DNA from: Heterodera schachtii
Taxonomy: Eukaryota > Nematoda > Chromadorea > Rhabditida > Heteroderidae
Assembly: GCA_023374025.1 (NCBI GenBank)
Contig: SIJG01000036.1
Coordinates: 820,777-884,776 of the forward strand
DNA length: 64,000 bases
Direction: 5' to 3'
Positions 39,840-51,411 of the stretch are shown here, in pieces (position 1 is the stretch's first letter; every line of letters starts with the position of its first letter). Below the pieces are notes generated by a model. That model was not told the origin of the DNA. It searched no databases and saw nothing but the letters and a program-made list of their open reading frames with translations. The translations under genes and the position numbers were made by a program.

Positions 39840-40016
39840 TGTCAAAATTAGAAAATTTGGTCATAGTGAACAAAATCTCAAAATAAATTTTCAAAATCAA
39901 TATTTGCAAACCTGATACATATTCATGATCAGAAGCCCCAAAAAGCCCGGGTTAGTCTTTTCGTAACAAACACAAAAAAAAATTTGAGTTGAGGCGAGAT
40001 TCTCCAGTATTACCCA
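39840..40016. repeat. Decayed half-copy of the 42.4-kb fold-back element
   Basis: The run 'atgatcagaagcccc ... cccgggtt ... gagattctccagtattaccc' parallels the right half of the element at 42371-42818 with many substitutions. No matching left half was found. Confidence 0.6.
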
Positions 40017-40963
40017 TTTATCTAAGTAATTTTTACGAATTTGATGTGCTGATTGATATTCTCCTATCTTTTGACCACGAACAACTTGGCTTCAATTGGC
40101 GCTGATTTCTTCAGTTTTTGATGCTTTGGTGGACAAACATTTTGATGTTGGCAAAACAGAAATGAACTGACAATTTGGAGATGGATAACAATTCGTAAAG
40201 ATGGAGAAGAAGCGAAACTTTTTCAACGAAAACCTCAGGGATTTCCGCTGCCGGATCATCCATTGCCCAACAAAATTCGCTTTAAGGGATTGTGGATAAG
40301 TAATTCAAATTCATGGCATTTTTAACGAGTAAGACTTATTGGCAACCGTACAGGGAATTTTATATATCGAGGCATTAAGGAAATGCAGCAAAAATTCGCC
40401 ATTCACGAATGTGGACATACGTTAATTCTGTGGTATTTGCGCCACAGTAAAAAAATTAATTAATTTAAATTATTTTTCTTCTCAAAATTCATCCATATTG
40501 TGAAAAAAATTCCGGACGATGCCTTAGGCCAGCCTTCATCTTATTTACTCTTTAAAAAATTGACAACCATATAAAAGCGCAACAAAAAAAAGGCTGTGAA
40601 AAGCAGTATAAAATCAAAATTAAAAATCAAATACTTGATAAAAATTCAAATTCAAAGTTAATGATTTTTCAAAATCTGAGTTCAGTTTCTTGATCAGCAC
40701 ATTTTTTAACCCCGGAAAAGAGGCTTCTTAAAATTTACTATTTTTCCCATCGGGATCACAATTCTGCACCTTCTAATTGTAAGTCGAAAAAGTTTTCAGA
40801 ATAATTTCTCTATAAAAGGCAGGCTCATCAACAAAAATGTCATTTTATTTTTTCTTTAATTCCATTTGAGCAGTAGCATTTTTAATTTCTTCAGCAGAAC
40901 GAAAAAATCAGTTTTAGAAAAAGACAAATTTGTTTAGGTATTCGACAATTATTCGTTTTGTGT

Positions 40964-42030
40964 ATGACCAATTTAATTGGAGAAGAGGAAGCGCCGACGG
41001 ACATGCAACGGTCGTCCAGTGAAACATGTAAAAAACAGCAAAAATAACAAACAATTTTCAATTTTGTTTTTTATTTTTTATTTTCAAAGGCTCTCCAAAT
41101 CGCACCGCAAAATTATGCAAAAGCGGCGTTTCGTTGACCAAAAAAGACTTTGTCAAGAAGGAAATCATTGTTTTGGTTGTTTTGGGTGCTTTGGTGGCCA
41201 TTTCCGTCCTTCTCTTCCTTTTTTTGCTGTTTGGGCGTCAATTTTCGGTGAGTTTTTAAAATTTCACATTTTACGATGGAAATTTCTTTTTTTCAGTTCG
41301 AAGAGACGAAAACTTTTGATCATCAGAACGCATTTGACGAGCTGGAGAAGAACATTTTGGCAAAGTTGGAACAGATGGACATGAAACTGGGCTCAACTGC
41401 GGAAGGATGGTCCTCGTTTCTCATGAAAAGCGTTGGCATTGGCATCGGCACAGTGATTTTCCTGCAAATTGTCAAACGGATCATTCACTCGCACACCAAA
41501 AAAGGCCTCCGACGTCGTGGCCAATTTCTGTTTCGGATGACCGACTTCAAAGCATTTTCGCAAGGAAATGGGCCGAACGAAGTGAAAAGTGACACGATTG
41601 GGTACATCAACGGAATGCCATGGCAAATTGCGATTCAAAACAACGGAGCAAACATCGGCCTGTTTTTGCACTGTTCTTCCCTGAAGATTCGTAAGTGCGA
41701 CCCAATTTGAAGCTGATTATGAATTTGGTTTTTGTGTGTTTTCAGTCATTCCATTCGTTTGCCGTTGGGCTGCCTTTCGGCTGAGCATCGTTTCGTGCCA
41801 AAACTGCAACGAATGCGTTAAACAGAAGGGCAAATTGGACGACTTCGACTTGTTTGACTTGGCCAAATCGAATTGGGGATGGTCAGATTTCGCCAAGTTT
41901 GAGGTGAACACAGGAAAAGAATTGTTAAGTGAGCAATTGCACAATCATTAAGGATTTGATGGACCCGGACAATGGCATTTACGACGCAAAGGAAGACGCG
42001 GTGACATTCAAAGCGGAAGTGATCACTTAG
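40964..42030 (+). CDS. Single-pass membrane protein with MATH domain, 5 exons
   Basis: Exons 40964-41027, 41090-41247, 41297-41690, 41746-41903, 41953-42030; phases agree and the product is 283 residues. A short polar N terminus is followed by one hydrophobic segment (about residues 42-70, rich in Val/Leu/Phe), a coiled, charged stretch ('FDELEKNILAKLEQMDMK'), a second moderately hydrophobic patch ('SVGIGIGTVIFLQIV'), and a C-terminal MATH (meprin/TRAF-homology) fold. The MATH evidence is 'FRMTDFKAFSQG', 'INGMPWQIAIQNNGANIGLF', 'LHC', 'SDFAKFE' and 'DAVTFKAEV', in the usual MATH order. MATH domains bind peptides and in nematodes are usually joined to BTB domains; no BTB is present. A role as a membrane-tethered adaptor is inference. 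Confidence 0.82.
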
Positions 42031-42370
42031 GAAGGACGGACGAACGAAGCAATTATTTCGCTTAACTAATATTGCGTTTTGTTGTTTTAAATGTCCGTTG
42101 TCAATTCAAATCCATGCTATAGTATATATGTATCATATTGTATTGTACTGTAAAGAATGTCTATTTACTTTGTTTGACAAATAGGTAATTTTCATTGTGT
42201 AAAAATTGAAATTATTTTTCTGTTCACTGTAAAATCCATATGTTAAAATTTGCATTTCTCCGTATTTTTGTGCCAATTTGATAAGTGCCAATGATAATAG
42301 TGATGCCAAAAAAGTCAGCATTTCTTTGGACCATACATATGTATACTTTTGATAGTTATTTAAAAAAAGA

Positions 42371-42818
42371 GGTAATAGTGGAGAATCTGGGCTCCACCAA
42401 AAATTTTTTTTTCTGTTATGAAAAGATCAACCTGGGGGGTTTTCGGGGCTTCTGATCACGAATCTGATATCAGATTTGCAAAAATCATTGATTTTATCAT
42501 TGATTTGAAAATCAAAGATTTTCGAAATTTTGATCAATATGGTCACATTTTCATAAATTAAGCATTGACTGGGTAATAAATTTTGATTGTTTTATTTTTT
42601 GTGTGTTTGTTCTATGATTATCTCAATGTTTACGTCGTATTTGATCATTATTGATCAAAATTTCGAAAATCTTGATTTTCAAAATCAATGATAAAATCAA
42701 TGTTTTTTGCAAATCTGAAATCAGATTCGTGATCAGAAGCCACGTAAACCCCCGGGTTGATCTTTTTATAGCAGAAAAAAAAAAATTTTTGGTGGAGCCC
42801 AGATTCTCCACTATTACC
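42371..42818. mobile_element. Long-TIR fold-back element
   Basis: 448-bp near-palindrome. The left arm starts 'GGTAATAGTGGAGAATCTGG' and the right arm ends with its complement. The arms extend for about 170 bases with minor mismatches (including a 'gatcacgaatctgat' match). The flanks share AAAAAAGA (8 bp), a probable target duplication though low in complexity. There is no coding capacity; as RNA it would form a long hairpin. Confidence 0.85.
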
Positions 42819-43730
42819 AAAAAAGAGAAACTAAGTTTTGTTTCTGATCAAAAAGGTCAGTCAGTCACATATTATTATGATCAGTTCACTCTCATGGAGA
42901 ACTGAAAATCCCTATTTGAAATTAAACTTGTTTGTTGGTTGATAGTTTGACCCCGATTTGTTATTAGCATTTTTCACAAATTTAAAAGGATAAAACCAAA
43001 AATTTCAACGTTTTAAAGAAGTTGGAAGGAATTGGGACAAAACATTGTGCTGGTCGCTTCGTTCTTGATGATAAATGTCTGTCGATCTCTACCAGTAGCA
43101 GTGTGATGATTGTATTTTTGCTTACAAATTTTAAAAGTTTTTTTTCGCTGATGGTTCGGCCGAGGGGCGACCGTCCGCGGGCCGCGAGGGATTTTTGCGC
43201 GCCTCAGGCGGCAACCGCGAGCAGCACAAGCAGTAACAACTGCTGCTGATCACCAGCAGCATGGAGAAGAAGCAGAAGCTAATCGCACCTTTCAGAAAAA
43301 AAGAGGGGAGAAGCACAAACATTAGGCAAAAGGAAGACACAAAAGGAGGAGGGTTCCGGACGGGGCGGGGGACGGACACTCACCGGGGGAAGCGAACGGA
43401 AGGGGGGGGGGGAAGAGGGACACACATTGGAAGGACGGACACACACAATGGCCAGAAATAACTCATCACATCACCTCCGATCAGTCTCCACCTCCCCCCC
43501 ACCCACAACAACATCCTTCCTCAACTCCCACTGTCCTCCCCCCCCCCGTCCCATTCATTCGTTCGTTTCGTCCGTTGGTTCGTCCCCGGAGGGATGAGCA
43601 GCAGAAACAGACGACAGCACTCTTCTTCTTCTTCTTCTGCTCCTCCTCCCCAATTGCTTCTTCTTCACCCGTCGTCGGCCCATCTCCGACGATCAATGCA
43701 CAACAACAGCAGAAGAAGAAGCATCAGCAG

Positions 43731-46700
43731 ATGACCCGCCATCATCACCAAAAACACACCGATCCATCATCATCACCATCTTCATCATTTTCACCAACTT
43801 CATCCTCATCCTTTCCGTCTTCATCCATAACCACCAAAGCAGCAACAGCAGTCGATGATGACCAAAATGGGCAATTCGGAAGTTATTTGTTGGCCCACAA
43901 ATGTCGTCCCACAATTCCAGAGAGTAAAACAACAAAACTAACCAAATCAAAATCCACCTCATCATTGGCATTGCCATCGCCATTCGCTTGTACGTCCCCA
44001 AAGTGCCGTCGTCTTTTGCTGCTGCCAAATCGCCGCCGTTTCCTTTTCCCCTCGGGCGATTCTCTAATTGCCGTTTTCCTAATTGTTCTTTTGGCATTGA
44101 TTCTTTCCTATGGCAATAATGCTAAAAATGCTTCTGCTTCTGCCGTTGTATCACCTCCCTTTTGTCCTTCGTCTTTGCAAATTAACATTTCATTTTCTCT
44201 GTTGCGGCTTAAAAACAGTGCCGAAGGTCAAAGGAATGCCAATGGAGCAGAAATGCCACTTTATCTGATCATGGTCAGTGAGGAAAATATGCAATAATTT
44301 GCAATAATCAAAATTAAAACCTATATGTGTTAATATATCAAAATGTCATTAATTTTATGGTATCCAAAAATAATAAATTTCTTTATTGAAAATGGCATAA
44401 AATATTTAGTAAAAAATATGCATTTAAATGAATAAAACATTTTTTAAAATAAATATTTATTTTTAATTTTTTAATTTTAAAATTAAAAATCTCTTCAATT
44501 TCCTTTCTTTTGTGCTTTGTTTTAGGAGTATTGGCCTCCCCATGGTCAGCCTCCGTCGCCCTTCACTTTGCATGGGCCAACACCGACGACGGAATCGGAG
44601 GCAAATTTCACCATCCGAGTGAATGGCACTTGGCCAGCAGTTCGCTACCATTACTCGCTGAGTGCCGTTTACGAGAACAATGGACGGCGAATTGTCACAG
44701 AAGGCAATGGCACAAACACCGCCAACACCGTACTCCTTCAAAGGGGGACGGCACACTCGAGTACTGTAGAATGGGCTATTTGCATTCATTCATTTATATT
44801 TGAATGAGTCGCCAAAGTTTATATAAACCCTTTCACGGCACAGGCCCTGACAAACCCGTGCTGGTGTCCGTCGCGGCAACTGAGCGCGCCTGCACACTCG
44901 CGTGGGCACCGCCTCCGGCGCTGCGCTTGCCGCAAGCGGAACAACAGCAGCAAAACTATGCCTATTACATGGAGTATTTCCCGGTAAAATGGCTTTTAAA
45001 CAGCAATTTCTATGCTCAATTTTCCTTTGGAAATTTTTAAATATTAATTGATTACAAGACAAAATTGTATTAAATATCCTTAAATTAGATATTTTCGACT
45101 TTTTAATAAAAATTACCTCCCGACATTCCATTCCCGACAAAGATGGGCGTGAATTTTAAAAACTGACGGAAATTTTTGTCCCCAAAGTCGAGGAGAAGCT
45201 TCAGTTTAAAAATAATAATTTTCAAGTTTCAATTAACTTTATTTTCGGTGGCCTCTTCAAACGTCGTTTTTTACGCACGCACAAAAGCAAATTCCGTTCG
45301 CCTGCGCAGACTGAGGACGGGCACACAATACAGGCAATTGACAGGAGAAAAAATGAATTAACATAATAAAAATTAAATAATTTAATTATTGAGCAGCTAC
45401 ATTAATTAGCAATAATAACTAACACTTATTATACAATAATTAGTAATAGTTATTACTCAGGTATAAATTTGCAAATCATTAAATGAGCATATGCTTGTTA
45501 AACTGTTTAAGATTGGCACTGTACGCTGAATATTTTGGCGTCCGTTCGCTGTGTCCGCTTGAGTTGGCATTTCGCACTCGGCGTACGGTACCATCACGTT
45601 ACGGTAACACAACCGCGGTCGTCTCAGCCGCACTTAATGCCACAAATAATCCTATGGCTATTAGTCGAAAGTCGTCTACGCCAATTTCGTCATGTATAAA
45701 GACAAAAATTATAAATAAAATTGTTTTTCGTATTTACAGTATTCCATCGGAACACTACCGTAATGTCTCGTTTGTCGTCACCAAAAAGCGAAGCCCTTTC
45801 TATTGCCAAAAACAATGCATTAATTGATAACCAGATGACAACAAGCACAACGACAACATCAAAAACATCAGCAACAACGTCTCTTCCATTCATGGCAACA
45901 AGTTCAAGCAGTTCAGCAGCAAAAACGGCTCCGCGTGGGCAAGAGAGTATAGAGATGGAAGAGAGCGGTTCAGTCGAAAACCATGGGGACACAAAGACAG
46001 TGGTGGAAAGTGAAGAGAGCAGCAAAGAGTCAGACAACGAGAGCGACGGCGCGGAGGAGGCGGAAGACGAAGAAGCGGAGGTGGAAGAGGCGCAGCCGGT
46101 AGATAAAGCATCACACAAGGAGAGCAGAAACGAAACGCGTGAGGAGCCGAGCATTCGCATGCGCCAGCACGGCACGCGCACGTTGGCCATCGCCTGGCGT
46201 GTGCCCGAGCTTGTGGCATGTGACGCGTTTCTGGTGCGACACCGTCCGCTTGGGTAGGGAGGCGGAAGCGAACATTTTGGGACCTGGGGATAAAAGGGAC
46301 AGATCTGTGAAATATGGATCAAGAAGTTGGCACATCCAATTTAAAAGTCAAAAATCAGTTTTTTTCCTGCCAAAACAGAACGGCAAACGGCAGAATCGGC
46401 ACACAACGGACGGTGACGCCGCAGGCGCTGCTTCCGCTTGTGGCCAATGCGTGTGTTGAGGTAAACAGAGACAGACGCGTGGGGCTTAGTTGTGCTGCAG
46501 GGAATACCGACTCAAAATTGCTCAACTTTTTCGATCATTCTCCCGTTTTTCGGCTGAAATTTTCGATCAGGGAAACACTTTTTCACTTCTTTTCTCAGGT
46601 CAATGTTTCGTGTCTGTTCGAGAATGCCGTGTCCCCCCAATGGAACGCGCGTCGCGTGCTCGACCTGCGCACGCCCGCGCCGGTGCAAAGCGTGCGCGTC

Positions 46701-49700
46701 ATACGCTCCTACACGGACGAGGTGTGCGAGCAGTTCAGCATTTGAAATTTCTGTCATAATACTTGAAAAAATTTGCAAAATAATTTTATTTAAAAGAATC
46801 AAAAAATTATCTTTATTAAAAATTAACTTTTTCCATATTTAAAAAAAAAATACTAATTGTTTTCTAAAAACCATATTCTTTTCACGATTTGTTAATCGTT
46901 TTCCCAGCTGAGTTTTCCTCAACCGAGAAAAGACAGCATTAAATCCATTTGTTAAATTTAGTAAAAAAAAAAAGATTAAAAGAAAATTTAATTAAAATAA
47001 TTTTTAAAAATAAATCCAACTAAAAATTTGGCTCAAAATATTTTACTTTTCAAATTTTTCCCAGTATTTCCAAGCTTCCGTTTTGCTCGGCTTTGGGCTG
47101 CCACCAAAGGCCGACTCGGCACACTTTCAGCTGCACGAAGTTCACATCGCATGGTCTCTGGGAAAGGTGCTGTTTTGTGTTTTAAAATATCCTTTCAAAA
47201 ATGGCTTTGTCCTAACTAATGAGTGCCGTTGGAATGGGTGCCTATTTTGGCTTTACTTAATTAGTTTTTTTTTTATTCAATTCGCCTTTTTGATTATTTA
47301 ATTGATTTATTCGCCCCCCATTAATAAATTCGTAATTTGCTGCTGACAATAAGATCAGACAATTGTGAATGATCAAAAAACTTCCAGAAAGTGGTGGGCC
47401 GGCAACAAGTTGTGTTCCGTGGCGAACACATTCAAAAAACGGGCGGCAAAAGTGCGGAGGGACGCGTGAACATCACCGGATTGGAGCCAGCCCGACTGTA
47501 CGGGCACAATTTGAAAAATTTGTTGTTAGAAAATTTAAAAATAAATTCAATTACTTTTGGAAAAATTTTAAGTTTCACTTCCTATAAATGCAAACTGTTC
47601 AGGTACACTTTCGCCGTTCGAAATGTGTCGCGCGAATTGCCCGCCAAATGCAGCGCGCCTTTGGGCGTACGACTGATCACACGTAAGAGAGACGGGGAGA
47701 GGGAGGGAGTGAGAGTGGGGAAATGAGAGAGAGATCGGGCAGAGGAGAGGGGGAGAGTGAGAGTGGGGAGATGAGAGAGGAAGAGAGAGGGAGAGGGAGG
47801 GAGTGAGAGTGGGGAGATAGAGAGAGAGTGGGAAAGGGAGAGGGAGGGAGTGAGAGTGGGGAGATAGAGAGAGAGTGGGAAAGGGAGAGGGAGAGAGTGA
47901 GAGTGGGGAAATGAGAGAGAGATCGGGCAGAGGAGAGGGGGAGAAAGTGGAGAGATGAGAGGGCAGAGAGAGAGAGAGGGGCGGGGTGGACGGGTTTATG
48001 GAAATTAAAATTTGCTGAAATTAATTTATTATTTTTTGACTGTGTTTAGCCCCGGTGATCACTTCTACCATGTACGCTGGACAGATCTCCACCCATTCGA
48101 TAAACATCAATTTTGGCGAATCCGACTCGTCCCATCCGTTTGATCAGTACGAATTGCATTTTGACTCCTCAAGCGGAGCAGAAACAGCGGAAGAGGACGG
48201 AGAAACGGCGCCAAAGAATGGGAAAAAATTGGAAAACGGAGACGAAACGCCAAACACACTGATCAGAAGGCTGGCAAAAAACGATACGTGAGCAAAATGC
48301 CAAAATAATTAGCAAAAAATCAAATGTTAATTGAAAATGGCTTTTCCTTGTGCCATTTAATGAAAATTTAATTTTCCACATTTAATTTGTTTTGTTTTTC
48401 AGCAAATCGTTCACTTTCAACAAATTGGTGCCCGGCAAAACGTACACTTTCGCATTGTTCACACTTCTCCACGGCGTTCGCAGCAGACCGGTGGACGTCA
48501 ACATCACAACATGTGAGGAACAAAAGAAGAACCGCAAAAATGAATAAATATTTAATTAAATTATTATTTAATAAATTTATTATTATTATTTCCAATTAAT
48601 CAATTTAATTTTTCAAATATTTCTTCCATTTTTCCTGTTTCAGACCCTTTAAAAGTGTCCGCGTTTCGTCCGTTGATTGGCTCCGGTTATGTGCGACTTT
48701 TTTGGACAGTGCGCAACGACGCGCACAATTTGTGCCGTTTTCGCTTGAGGTGGTCATAATAATTAGTGAATTAATTTGCTCACAAATCAGAAAATTAAAT
48801 TTTCCATAATTTTTTAATTATTTTACAGAATTTTTAATGGTCCAAAAGTGAATTATGAGACAATAATTGTTTATCAATTAAAATGAAATTGATTCCATTG
48901 AAAATCTTATTTAAAAATTATCATTTGGTTTAGTAAAATGGTCAAATTTTTAATCCTCGTTTTTGACCCATTTTTGTCCATTTTCCATTTAAAAAGTTTT
49001 TATTAGTCCTTTTTAAAATTGAATAATAATTGAATTAAATCTCTGGTTTTATTCAGTTACACCGCCAGTGCCGGGCTCCATTTGCACAGTGCGCTGAGTT
49101 TGGAATTGAACGGTACATTTGGACAGTTCAATAATGACACACAAAGCACATACCGTACTTACTGAATTAGAACCCACGGGGCCTCTGTTTTTAAACCTCT
49201 CAAAGGGTGACTTTATTTCAAGGGGCGGTGTTCAGTAAATGCGATACATAAAGTAAAATACTGACAGTAAAAATTACAGTATCCCTTTTCACTGTATTCC
49301 AATTGATTAATGTTAGAGAATGGCGTTTGTTTTAATGCTTTCCTTGCCACAGGCTCTGCTGTTACGCATCGCTTCAGCGGTCTCGACTGGAACACCTTTT
49401 ACACATTTACAATTACGGTAAGTAAAATTAATTAATTGGCTTCACTCAATTAGCAACCTTCACTCGCATTTGTCATTTTCAACAGGTCATAATGGGACCG
49501 TCCGGGGCCGAGGCGGAGTCCGAGTCCGAAGCGGTGACCATCGGAATGGCCAACAGACGTAAGTTTTGGAGCAATTAATATATTTAAATGGTCTCGAAAG
49601 TTATCAATGAATTGTTGTACATTTTTTACAAATTTGTTTGGTTCAATTAAAATAATGAATTTTTATTTAATTTTCTTTTTGTCTTTCCATCTCCACAAAT

Positions 49701-50772
49701 CTCAGCTCGGTCCACGCCTCAGCTGAAGCGGTACGGAAGTCGAGAGTTACTGCTGAGCTTCGAAAATGACCCGGAAGCATTTCCGGACCGCAACGGCGCC
49801 TTAAGCGAATTCGCCGTCATTGTGGCCGAACGCGCAACGCTCGAGGGGACGGCGGGGGATGACGACGCAACGGAGGACAAAAAAGAGACGGTGGAAGAAG
49901 TGGGCACAAAATGGGGGGGGGAATTGAATTTTAAATATTAAAATGCAATTTTAAGACTCAAAATTCGCTCGAAATTTTGGGCGACGTGTGGGAATTGCCA
50001 AGTTGGCACGACGCGCGCGAACGAGCGGACGACGCGGGCGACGACGGAACGCCATGGATTGCATACAGTAAACGGAGCATTTACAAATCAGTTTCAAATA
50101 ATTTTAACGCTTTTTCATCACTTTCCTTAAGCTTTGTTTACAGTAAGAACATTGGGTTTACTGTATAATATGGATAATTAACAAATTCCCTTAGTAATTA
50201 ATTAATTATGCGCTTTTCTTTGTCCAGGGACTTCTCCGTCCAATTTTAATCCGTTCGCTCGTCGCACTTCGCACCGCATTGCCCAATTTGTCATTGGTTC
50301 CGAGGACTGCGTGCCGGGAAGGCGTCGGCTGGACGAAATGGTAATTTGAAAGGGGCTCAAGAGTCTCGGCACCGCACCGGCGGAATGCCTTTTCGGGAAA
50401 TCTGGGCATAATCACTGTCCACAAATGCCACTCTTTCACAAGTATTGCAATGGCCCGTTGCGTGCCAACGTGGACTACTTCGTGCGCGTCCGTGCGTTCA
50501 GCGTGGCCGGCGTCGCCATGGAGACCGCGTGGGTGGGCATCGACGGCGCGGTGCCGCACGCGGCGAGCAAATCGCCGGCAGAACAGAAGCAGCAGTGGCG
50601 GCTGCCCTGCTACATGTACCTGAACGGTTGCTACGCAAGCAGAGAACGCGGCGGGGGAAGCAACGCGGCGGCACGACGCATTGCAACAAGCGGCACGGAC
50701 TGTTGGCTGCTGCTGCTGGCTGTCGCGATCGCCATTCTCCCGGCTATGATCAGAAGGATAGTGCTTTTCTAG
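43731..50772 (+). CDS. Fibronectin type III receptor, R3 receptor-phosphatase-like ectodomain without a phosphatase domain
   Basis: About 20 exons. The first (43731-44273) has a Ser/His-rich start and a hydrophobic segment ('SLIAVFLIVLLALILSYG') acting as signal or anchor. Then come roughly six fibronectin III modules, recognisable from their B-strand tryptophans and closing strands: 'CTLAWAPPP' (44.9 kb), 'TRTLAIAWRVP' (46.2 kb), 'ITGLEPARLY' (47.5 kb), 'KLVPGKTYTFALFTLLHG' (48.4 kb), 'GLDWNTFYTFTIT' (49.4 kb) and 'LSEFAVIVAE' (49.8 kb). The juxtamembrane part ('FVIGSEDC', 'YCNGPLRANVDYFVRVRAFS') is characteristic of R3-type receptor tyrosine phosphatases (DEP-1/PTPRB). It ends with one membrane segment ('CWLLLLAVAIAILPAMI') and RRIVLF-stop. 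No phosphatase domain follows before the next gene at 51.4 kb. An exon at 45.9-46.1 kb encodes a long acidic low-complexity insert. Exon edges in the middle are approximate. Confidence 0.72.
47685..47990. repeat. GA-rich tandem repeat inside an intron
   Basis: Imperfect units of the type 'gagggagtgagagtgggga' with 'gatagagagagagtgggaaa', repeated about five times. It falls in the intron between fibronectin exons ending near 47681 and starting near 48050. Confidence 0.8.
49147..49300. repeat. Dispersed repeat copy 1 (intronic)
   Basis: Starts 'GCACATACCGTACTTACTG', continues through 'gaacccacgggg' and 'ctttatttcaagggg' to 'gcgatacataaagtaaaata' and 'ttacagtatc'. The same order of motifs occurs at 62926-63190. 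It lies in an intron of the fibronectin gene. Confidence 0.8.
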
Positions 50773-51411
50773 TCAATGTACATATACTTATTGCCCTATT
50801 TAATTGTTTACATATAAATTTTGAAATTTCCACAACGCTTATTGTTAGCAGATTGAACCCAAGACAATTGCTTTTTGGTTGATTGATCAATTAGAACAAA
50901 TTAACTTTTTAATTGATTATCAATAATTTATGTTTTTCATTTTTACGATGTTTCATTTTGAATCCATTAACCAATTCTCTGATTGATCGCAATTTTGGCA
51001 GACCCACAAAATTTGAGCTTTTTTCTGTCGTGATGCTTGCATGAAATTTATGGGTCCATTTTAAAGCGATGATTTGTCCGATCAGCCCATAACTAACTGA
51101 TCGGGGTATTGTCCTCTTTCGGTCATTTAATTAAATATCATTTTTATGGCAATGTTGTTGATCCCAAGTCAACGTGCTTTTCAATTTTCTTTTTACCCAA
51201 ATCAAGATTGCAATATAGTCGTTTCAGTGGTTTCACGGAGGAACTGTATTCAATTAGCAAAAAATAATGAATGAATTTGATAATCATTTAAGAATTCGGA
51301 GAATCAATTCAAATATTGTCATAATTTATGCGCCTGCAAAATGAAAACTCAAAAACAATTCCAAAACAACAAAATTTTTTGTTTCCGTCTCATTGTCATT
51401 TCTCAACGCGT
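50773..51411. other. Intergenic region between convergent genes
   Basis: AT-rich DNA separating the 3' end of the fibronectin gene from the 3' end of C1QBP. It is convergent, so both 3' untranslated regions are expected here. No exon encoding a phosphatase signature is visible on either strand. Confidence 0.6.

Noticed and set aside
43022..43249. Short plus-strand frame before the fibronectin gene ('SLMVRPRGDRPRAARDF')
   Set aside because: No start context, splice partner or recognisable domain; probably upstream flank.
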